From Turbatrix aceti (Eukaryota; Nematoda; Chromadorea; Rhabditida; Panagrolaimidae): a stretch of DNA of 64,000 bases. The notes under the pieces are model-generated. The model was not told the DNA's origin. It saw only the letters and a list, made by a program, of their open reading frames with translations, and ran no database searches. Made by a program: the position numbers and the translations under genes. The stretch covers positions 7,753,725-7,817,724 of the forward strand of contig OZ017769.1 of assembly GCA_963969345.1 (NCBI GenBank), written 5' to 3'. The first letter of the stretch is position 1; every line of letters begins with the position of its first letter. Below are positions 54,619 through 64,000 of the stretch, in pieces.

Positions 54619-57600
54619 AAGGTAGCCGATCAGCCGCGCGGAACAGCTCACTGGATTTTGTTTGCGGATGAATTGTAGATTAACTTTGGCTTTTTGATGA
54701 ATAAAATGTAATCTAAAAGAATTCAAAAATTGGAAATGCCCGTCACTTTTTTTAATCATGACGCGTGCGCTTTTCGTGTCGAGAACTAACGCACTGGACA
54801 TTTCGTGTCGAGAGTGTACGCGATGTACGATTGGTATTCGAAAAACTACGTTTTCGATACCAAATTATTTTTTTCGTGCTTATTGTTCAAAAAAATTTTA
54901 AAAGCAATAAATTGATGAATTCACAAGATATAAAAAATTATCAGTCAAAAGAATTCAGTTTACACCCTTTCTCCGTAAACCTCTCATTGTAAGCATCGTA
55001 GCCGTCATCGCGATTAGTGTGATTTGGCCGTCCCTGAAAAGGTTTTCGGTGAACGTCTGTTTTTTTAAGCGCCGCTGAAAAGCATCGCTGAATTAAAAAA
55101 AATCGATTTTATATTGTTTGTATTTTTTTAAAGAATCAGACATTCGACGGTAGCTTTTCTGTAATTATTATTTTTACGATGCTTGCAGATCTAATAAATT
55201 CATTGAATTTTTTGTTTTACGGATCAGTCGACTTGTTCTAATTATTTGCGAATTCTTTGTCAGAGTGCAGAAAAAAAAAACATTCAGTTCGTGTGTTAAT
55301 GACTGTAATGAAAGTAATGAACCAATTTTTCGATCTTCGAAAAAATATAACAAATGTCATTGTCAGAGAAAAAGAACTGCAATGTAAAGAAAATCCGGAG
55401 ACACTGAATTTGATTAATTTTTTGCATGCATAAATAAAAAAATAAAAGATCCAGATGAAATGATAAAGAGAAAACAGAATCTGATACTTTGTGGAAAACA
55501 GAATTCGACGCAATGAACTCAAGGCTCCGAATTTTTGCAATTATTTCGGTGTCCATGTTTTTCACACGGCGTCAAAGATTTAGCGTCCCCCGTGGTTTTT
55601 TTTGTTCTCCAATTCATAATATTTGTTTCGCTTTCAACAAAGTCAATGCCGATTCGCTTTTCACACACGCAGCATGCGCGAAATGACTCGTCCAACTTGC
55701 TAATGAGTGAAATTTACGACGCTATATTTCTGTCTAATTTTTGCCACGATTATTGATGATGACTTTCAGTTTGGAACAATAAAATGTATACATACGTCCG
55801 GAAACAAAGTCACGAGGAAACACTTTCTTCTGAATATCTGCTGAGCTTCAGGACTGATGGAACTGAAATGATTGTGTGTGAAGCGATTTTGACAGTACGT
55901 TCAAACATTTTAAAATTTAAAATCGTGGCGCTGATTTTGTGTTACACTGCATGAAACTCTTTTTTATACGGTTTTATGGCTCGAAAGTTGATCAAAGTTT
56001 TGTCCCTCTTTCAAGTAGCTCAATTTCGTCTTTCGAAAATGCCGCGTAATAAAAATATATATAATTCGCCAATCAAGTTTATGCCCGTCAAAATTGACTG
56101 ATGGTTTGTCTGGTTCGGCCGACCAGCGCCGCTCGTGACTGACTGTAAAGTACAATTTTTATTCTGGTGTTCATTTTTTTCTAAAAATAGTTTTTTTGCA
56201 TTTTGTAAAAATTGAATTTAGGATATTTCAAGTTGAAATAAACCAAGTTTTTTTGTATATTTTTAAATATTTTTTGTATTGGCACGAACTAAGATGCCTT
56301 GGATGGATGCCCTTTGACCCCATTCGTTTTTTTGCCAAAAAAGAAGGAACTCTTCTGCCCTCGCTTCGCTTTGTTAAGTCTTCATGCCCTGTCAAATGTC
56401 ATCATTTTATAGTTCAGTCCCGGTCTGCATCATCGTGATACCCCATCCCAAAAAAAGTTGAGTTATGCTTTTTATCGGAAACTTGATGATTAATTGTTTC
56501 ACAATATTCTGGTATCTCAGTGGACCGATTATTGACAATTATAATCCCCAATGTGTTTGACTATATTTGGTCGCTCGCGGGAGGAGCGGCGGCAGCGCGG
56601 CGTCTGTGGCGGCGATGCGCTCCCCTTGCAAGGCGGCTGGGATGGCCTTGTTTTCCGGCGAATAAATCGTGCCGTGCGCAGGGGTCATCAGAGACAGGGC
56701 TAATCGCGGCAATTAGCCCGGTCCTGTGCCTCAAGTGGTTCAAAGCGCGGCAAGCTGGGCAGCACGGAGACGGAAGGGTGGCATACATGACCGGCGGTCA
56801 ATCTGATTTGACCCGAAGAATACGGTTCACGCGGTGAAAAGGGTGTGAAGTGATTTGGTAATTAGATTGCGATGCGTAATCGGAGGACAATTAAGCAAAG
56901 GAGCAGTTTTGGTTGGCACCTTCGAGTTGGCACGCGTTGATTGTTCTGCTCAGTGCCTGGCTCGAACATGTTTTCTGTTGTCGTTTGCGAACAAGTTTGC
57001 GCTAAATAAATCAGTTAAAGAAAGTATTACGGTAGATTTTTAATTTTTTGATATATTTTTACCCCTCTAAAACCACGTCAGTTTGCTTCCCAGTCACATA
57101 CTTCGTACGTATCTTTTTTTATTTGTCTGATTATTACCACCCTGGAAATGAAGTTCGTTCGCCAGACAAACTGGGAGGGCCGACAAAGAAGAAAGAAATG
57201 AATGCGACGAAAAAAAGCACGATGAAAAAAGAAAAACGAAAAACTTCTCCCCATTTTTTATAGCAATAAATTTGAAATTACTGGTATATAATGTTTTAGG
57301 GAGGCAAAAAGAAGGGGTTGTGATATGCGAGAGATAAGCATCTCTCTGGTGAGGACTTGTTCGCGCTGCTGCTGATCATGCCGATGAGAGGGCCCTGCGC
57401 GGTGGGGAGTTATGTATGTTTTTGATGATTCTCTTTTTGCTTCTCCTGTTTCCCTCTCTTTTCGCGCGCGATTTTACATAGTTTAGTTTATGCATTAAAT
57501 TTGTCATGTTTGATTGCAGGTATGTATCGAGCATACGGTTGACTTGTTTTTTTTGTTTCAGACGACAATCTGCCAGGTGGGCCTCTTTTAACATTCTGTT

Positions 57601-60600
57601 TCATGCGTGTACATATGTATTTGGTTGTTGCAACCCGGTCCCGCTTGTTTGCCTTGATATCCTGTTTTTATTGGAAGAACACGCAGTTGATTGATCTTAT
57701 CTCGGTGATGCGATTAGACTCAAATTCGTGAAAGTGTGCGCATCATAAATAAAAAGTTGGGAATTGTTGTCGATTATTTTTAAACTTGTATATTTACATC
57801 TTTGAAGTTATTTTTATATCTTTTATCCATGTTTTTGTCATTTGATTTTTGTATTTTTTCTTGGGGCCATTGCAACAAAAAACAAGTGTTCTATCAACGT
57901 TCAAACTTTTATCCGAACGCCAAAGCACGCGAGCCTTCAATCTGCATTCAATCAACCCCATTTCATTTTTTGTCCTGATCTATAGCTGGATTTCAGTATA
58001 CAAGATATTTTTTATTCCTTCAATTGAAATTTCTGCTTTGATTGAAATGCACGCCCGAAAATTAGTTCCATCAGGGCAGAACAGGACCTCCTGGCCCTAC
58101 GATGAAGAATAAAAAACACTTTGAGCCAAATAATGGCTGGCGGGAGTGAAAAACTAAATACACTTCTCACGCCTCATGTTTTGAGTTATACCCTCCCTCA
58201 CTGGCGCTATTTGTGTTATAAAAAAAGCTAAATCAAAACAGAGCTAGGCCTGTACAACAGTCGCAGTTCATCATTTCCTAAGGCGGCGCCGATGAGGCGG
58301 ATGAATGATTGTTTATACTCACCCTGGGCAGGGAATAATAGCAAAGTCCGCTTCAAAGTTGCCGAGCAGCCAGCCGAGCCGGAATTATGCGTAGAGGGGG
58401 AGGGATGAAAGTCACATATAAGACGGTCAGGGAGGGCATTGTTTCGTCTGCGGGCTTCGTACTACCCTTCATTTTTAACCGATTTGGCCCGGAAATATAA
58501 TTTTACATATTACTAAAAATGTTTTTTTGGCTTCTAGATGCAAAAATGCAATTTTGTATTTGCGAGGGCATGTTTCTAAAAATATGACCACACAAGAAGA
58601 TTTTTATTGGCACGGAAATATATTTTTTGTTCCTACCTTTTTTTGACCTGCAGGAACATGTTTCAAGTTTTTTCACCTCTTATGCCCCTTTTTTTGCAAC
58701 TGCCCCTTTTCCGGTCTCCTCCGCCTGTCCAGCCCAAAAGTCGAACAGGGGCCAAGTTTGTTTATGCCCCAGATTCCTTATTGTATCAAACAATTGGCTT
58801 AAGCCGAGGCCTTGAGTCTTTGATTATTTGCCGACCAAAACGAGCCAAAGACGCACCACTTAAGAAATTTATTCGTCCGCTTGTTGTTGTTCCGCCGGAA
58901 GAAGCAGTGGCAGAGGCAAAGCAAAGCAAGGCACTTGTTTGATAGGCTTACTGTAGCTTCGATGTCCATTTCAATACCATACTTTTTAATAATTTTTTTT
59001 GTCGTTAAGGTAAACTTTTTTAACCCAAACAAATGTCAAAGATTGATCATAAAAATTGTTAACAAATAAATATTCCCGGGCAAATCACTTATAAACGCGC
59101 AATCAAGTGATTCAAGTGCAGAAGAAGGGGAGCAATGAGTGTGACGTACCTCACTGCTTTTGCTTTTACAGAACTCCGGAATAGCTAACTTGTCTTTTTC
59201 CTTTCAAATTCAATCAAATACGCACCTTAAAAATATTTATTAAAATATTTTTGCCATTATGTTTGTTTTCAACTTTTCACATTATTTTGTTTTTTGTGCC
59301 CTTCTAAGACTGCACTCTTATGCTAACGACCCAACCGCACCCAGGTAATCCCTTTGATTGAAGTGAGGTACGAGTTTATAGACTGTCGGGTGCCGCCAAT
59401 TGACACGCAAATTGTCTGCAACTTACTTAGTAGTACAACCACCGCCGAAGCTTGCAAGTTGATAGAGAAGCCATATTCGGTCAATATTGTCGCTTTTCGC
59501 TGTTTACGATTATGGTACTTATGAGCGAATGCGGTTTCTTCTTTTGATTTATGTATCGTCTTTTTTCTCAGCTAGGCACCATATTTTTGCGATTTTCAAC
59601 TGCATCAAAAATTGTGTCTGTTGGTTTTGCAAGTTTTTTTGGGCAGCTTCTCAAGTCGTCAATCTTTGGATTCTTGGAAGTCATTTTTTTCAAAATTTTG
59701 ATTTTTTTGAAGCCATTTGTTTTTCGAAAAAAAGTCAATTTTCAATTTTTGGGGTAAAAACAAACATTTCCGGCTTGTTTGCACCCAGCTGGAATTCCTG
59801 CCGAGATTGAAAAGAAACTGTTTCATTTTGGTTTGCCATCTGAAAATTGGATCTCCCCGACGATCAAATTTATTATTTACAGTATTTATTCTCGTCGGAT
59901 TATCGGTGATGTGACATTGTACTTCTTCCCACTTGTGAGCCAGATCGGTGTCAGCAGCAGCGACGGAGTTGCGCGTGCGTTCGTTCGTTAGTTTGCGTGC
60001 GCGGGAGATACCCGCTCCATCCATCTCAACAGGTGGTAGGTGGTACTCTCGCGAGAGTATCGTGTCGTATACTACCCCCTACTTGAAACTGCGGCCGATT
60101 TGATTCCCTCGTGGCACGCCCAGGTTTTTGAAGAGGACGAATAGGCTTTTCGATTGTCGAACACATCGTGTCAATTAGATAGCTCCCGATTGCGCCGAGA
60201 AGTCGCTGTCATTGATCTCTCTTTTCTCGCTGGGGCAGGCTGATGATCTGCCTCGACGATGACGATACTCGAACAAATTAGGGGGCTGGTCCACCTACCC
60301 CAGGCCCGGGGAAGGGGGCCTGCCTGACTGTTGACGCCAGCCAGCTAACAAAAACGACAACTCATTTATCCACTTTTCTTGAGAATTACAATCGAGGATA
60401 ACATTCACAATTTAACCGACAACGACTACTACGACGATGACGACCGCTTGCTTTGTTGACGAGAATTACAACCGACAGAGGCTTCACACAGCCAAATGAT
60501 AGCAGAAATGATGATGCGAGTGAATACTTGAGTTTTGACAATTCGACAATTGAACAATATTGCTTTATTTAAAAAATTCTCCTCCAAGTGGATGTGTACT

Positions 60601-63600
60601 CGTCGACGAAGAAGCAAGCGCAAACGCATGTCATTAATCAAAAAATTATTGTACACAAAAATAAGCGGAGTATGACGAGGCTTTTTGTATGTATTTATCA
60701 TTGATGAAGTTTGGGTTGGACTCTTTGGAAAAAATCTGGCTTTACAGATTCAAAAGTTTGAACTTTTTTAAATTTTTTTTATGTTTCCCGGATTACGGTC
60801 CCGAAGTCTTAGTTTTTAGTTTACAGTCTGTTTCGGCAAACCAGAGGGCATAATGTTATTATAAGCGCGCTTCCAGCCAAATTTGTACAACAAGGGCGAA
60901 ATAAAAGCGGCATAACGAGCCATCCAATGTTTGCGCCCGCGGGTGGGGCTTCGAAAAAAAGCCAAACAAGACAGAACTAACCAAGATTGATGCTTTTCGC
61001 CTAATTTGTGCATACGTACGTACGCCGTGTGAATTGTCCGATGGATTATATTCGCTACGATAGTTTCTATTTTTTACGCCGTAGCCAACTTTTTTTGGCA
61101 TAAATACTTATTATTGCTGCTATTTATAATTGTCGAAGGAAATTCCCCTGCAACAAACCCGGCAGCAACCGCGGCCGCAGCGATCGCGCGACCAAAGCGG
61201 CGCACACGGAATGCGACCTCTGCCACCTGGTTGACACCTCTTTAGTCGACGGCGGGTCATTTTTTGAGACCGTCTCTTTCCCACGACTGCTTTGAATCCG
61301 AGGAGTCGCGATCAAAGCCTGTGTCCGCGTGAATGTCAGCTTCGAGGCAAAGTTGGATCTAAGAAGGCGTTTACACGATTTATCCATGTTTTGGCCAGAT
61401 TATGCCGTTTGAAACTTGCATCGCCTTTTTTTTTGACCATGTTCAAAGTTGTCTTCCATTTCATCGATGCTATGTTGCACCTTTGCTGACCATATTTTTT
61501 CCTCTTGGTTACAAATTTATTTTAATCGTGGGAAATTTTAATTGATGAATTGGGGAGAGAGGTGGGGGTTCGTTGTGTTCATTGTCAGCCTGAAAAAAAT
61601 AGGCAGCAGAGGCAAGTGAACGCTCCATCATGATTTGTAGCCGTCAGGCTCTCAAGCACAGTTTTGCACATTTCACGCTAAAAAAATTGTGTCACAAAAA
61701 ATGTGTCATTTCACTTTTTTTTTGACAATGCCATGGTTTTTTTGGCACACCAAATATTTTTTTACTCAAATAGTTTTTCATGTCATGTGTTTTTTTTCTA
61801 AAAAAAAAATTTACTTGTAAATCTCGAATTTCATAGAACATTATTTATTTGCGGGTATCGTTATTCGTGATTTTGTCTGTTGCGCGCTGCAATTCATCCC
61901 CCTCCCTCCTGCTCATCCAACCCCCGAGAAGCTGAGCATTGGAGGCTTCACTCCCCTTCATCGCCTGCTGCGGAGTGTAATTCAATGAATGCGGCGGCGA
62001 TGAATGACAGCCATCCAGCGTGATAGGAGGTGGAGTATACTGTAGGCGCTACAAAACTTTTCCAAACTAGGGTTGCTTGTTACTTTTATGTTTTTGGATT
62101 TTTGGATTTTGGATTTGTTTTTCGCCGATGCGAACAAAATCGAATCAACAAATCAAATCCGTATGATAAATACAATGTTCGTTCGCATGTACGTAGGAGT
62201 GCGGTAAATATGCAACAAGCGATATCGAACACTTTTTTGATATCTCCCTGCTCTCCGTCACAGTTGTTTCATTTTTTTGATTGCGTGTTCATATGCCCAG
62301 GTGTCGAGGGGGACGCGGGGTATCACATTAATTTGTTGCATCTTATATAACTCTCTCTAGTCCGCCCAGGTGAAGAGCTTTCTTGTCATCAAATGTCAAA
62401 TTTTTTGACGTGATCAAAAAAAATATCATCGAGCGAAAACATCGAATTTCATCAGTCCGGGAAAATTAAATAAAATTCTTCTTTCGGTTATTTTTTTTGA
62501 TCCAGAAAAACAAAACTTGTAAATAGATTTTTTATTCCACCTGTTCTCCTGATTTGTTTTTTGCCAGTCTGGCTGGCACACCGGTTAATGGTCGGGTCTG
62601 AACAAAAAAAACGAAGAACTATTAAAATTCGGTCCCAAATTAATGGGATATCTGGGTAAAAGCTTTTCAATTAACGACGAAAAACGAACACACGCACAGG
62701 CACGCGTCGTCGACGCGTCGGTTGTTGTTTTTTTCGTTCCTGTTCATTTGGTCGCTCCGCTTGCTCCCGGTCAATCAAGCAAAGGCAAAAAAAATCACTC
62801 ACTTAATTTTTTGATTTGATTGCCTCGATTGACTCGCTAACGACGTTCATTTGCTTTTTGTCACTTGGATATGTAATGCCTTGAGGCATAATAACAAGGG
62901 ATGCAAACAAGATGAACACTGATTAAAAGCAATCCCGAACGACCCATGGCCGAGACGGGACGGGTGGTGGCGGCTTCATTAAGTGTCAATCACTTTGGAG
63001 GGAGTGAGCACTACTGATGGTAGGAGGCAACTATAGCTACTACCTGCCATCAGTACCGCAGGCCGTCGCCTCGGTGTTCTTCCAGTTGTATGCGTGGTTT
63101 GAATCTGAATTTTTTCTTGTTTTTTGTTTTTTAAATTTTTTGGCTTCATTTTAAAAATTCGCTGCAGAACATTTGCAACACTCTGCCCCCCACGCCGGCA
63201 GGTAACGATAAAAAAAACGTAGATAATAGTCAGATTGAAGACAGCCAGGCCAACCAGGCGATCTCGGCGCAATTTGATCTGCTCTGCTTTTTAAAGCAGC
63301 ATGCTTGTTATTAGAAGTACAAATACCGCTCACTCACTCTGATTACGTCGGATGAGTGAAAAAGTGAAAAAAAGTGAACAATGATGACAACGATGAAAAC
63401 CGAGGGGATGAATGACGATATTGATAGCTGGCGAGGCGGACGCATTCTTTTTTTTATTCCCCTTCCTGGCACATTGAATATTAGTCCTTCTGTCAGTCAG
63501 ATTTGATGAAAAAGAGTTGACAATTTTTTTTCTTTTTTTTTCTGCGATGTCAAATTTTTTGGCCTTTTGACGTTGATTTTTTTTTATTAATTTTTGTCTT

Positions 63601-64000
63601 CGTTGTTGGATTTACCACAAATCCAACAATCGACGCCAACCACGCCGGGTTCTGTCTCCTCCCTCTACGTACCCCATCTCAAGTGACAATGGATGCATAT
63701 GTTTAGTCTAGCAATTAACAGGTAATTGTAACTGACCATGATGGGTGCGGTACGCCCTCCTCCCTTTTTATGCGACTAAGTTGCAAGCCGGTGGCTCGAC
63801 GATCGTTTTCGTCGAGTGGAGCGCGAGTGGAGAGGGTAGCAGTGATACCTACCCACCTACCTGCCTACGATAAGCCTCCTGCTGCGTCCCAACAGAGCGA
63901 TTCCCACCCGCGGGGGTCATCCACTTAATTTGCAGCGATCGCGAGCGCTGTGTGGTAAAAGCTGTGAAAACACAATATAGACGATTAACAAATTACCCAA
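54619..64000. other. 9.4-kb gene-poor region
   Basis: No supported coding gene or structural RNA. The DNA is AT-rich with many homopolymer runs, interspersed with GC-richer islands at about 56560-56840, 58270-58440, 60000-60330, 61140-61340, 61880-62040, 62930-63080 and 63780-63960. Open frames are short and low-complexity. The pattern suits distal regulatory DNA of a neighbouring developmental gene, but that is inference. Confidence 0.5.
54700..54705 (+). terminator. Polyadenylation signal, Pro-rich gene
   Basis: AATAAA lies about 80 bases after the stop codon. Confidence 0.6.

Noticed and set aside
63980..64000. AATTACCCAA at the window end resembling part of the SL1 leader
   Set aside because: Only about ten bases match, the sequence is cut by the window edge, and the flanking bases do not fit the leader.
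1..64000. tRNA, rRNA, CRISPR, phage or bacterial elements
   Set aside because: No B-box/A-box pairs in tRNA geometry, no rRNA blocks and no regular direct-repeat arrays were seen. All supported genes are nematode nuclear genes.

Overview
The window is nuclear DNA from a nematode. The genes are split by many short introns (about 44-60 nt, usually ending in TTTCAG). Acceptor-like TTTCAG sites sit just upstream of many start codons, as expected for spliced-leader trans-splicing. The gene content is nematode-specific in places: a cuticle collagen with the Col_cuticle N-terminal domain, UNC-87 with exactly seven CLIK repeats, MEL-26, and a MOLO-1 type TPM-domain protein. I cannot fix the genus. 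About 21 protein genes can be supported. No rRNA, tRNA, CRISPR or prokaryotic element was seen. All exon coordinates were read by hand from reading frames, splice sites and remembered family conservation; no alignment was run.

Layout. 0.3-1.7 kb: MOLO1/TPM membrane protein. 1.7-6.2 kb: no convincing gene. 6.2-9.2 kb: serotonin transporter (mod-5 type). 9.4-11.6 kb: multi-pass membrane protein of drug/metabolite-transporter type. 12.4-17.2 kb: unc-87 with three alternative first exons. 18.0 kb: small secreted cysteine-rich peptide. 19.0-20.6 kb: divergent T-box factor. 21.3-25.1 kb: a flavin monooxygenase and farnesyltransferase beta, closely spaced. 25.8-27.1 kb (minus): RRP1. 27.4-29.0 kb: mitochondrial-type ketoacyl-ACP synthase. 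30.0-31.9 kb (minus): MEL-26 MATH-BTB adaptor. 34.3-39.8 kb (minus): a polymerase-theta-like gene. 40.3-41.0 kb: UBC-13. 41.4-42.4 kb (minus): Maf pyrophosphatase. 42.7-46.1 kb: ABHD18 hydrolase with the PCID2 gene nested antisense in its long intron. 46.7-47.8 kb (minus): cytochrome c1. 48.5-49.9 kb: NSE4. 51.5-52.7 kb: cuticle collagen. 52.9-54.6 kb: two small unrecognised genes. 54.6-64 kb: gene-poor DNA with scattered GC-rich islands.

The most striking object is the polymerase-theta-like gene. Its N-terminal half follows the POLQ helicase region exon by exon, but the Walker A, DEAH-type and motif VI positions have all lost their catalytic residues. The C-terminal A-family polymerase keeps its catalytic motifs and lacks much of the POLQ-specific insertion sequence. 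It is divergent from, and may share a promoter with, ubc-13; nse-4 lies 8.7 kb further on, so three genome-maintenance genes fall within 16 kb.

Other notable structure: a family of about 340-bp MITE-like elements with CAGGGATGGGCGAAC-type ends sitting mostly in introns, a long hairpin at 50.4 kb, a tandem triplication of a splice donor in ABHD18, and a short segment shared between an unc-87 exon and the DNA downstream of the peptide gene.
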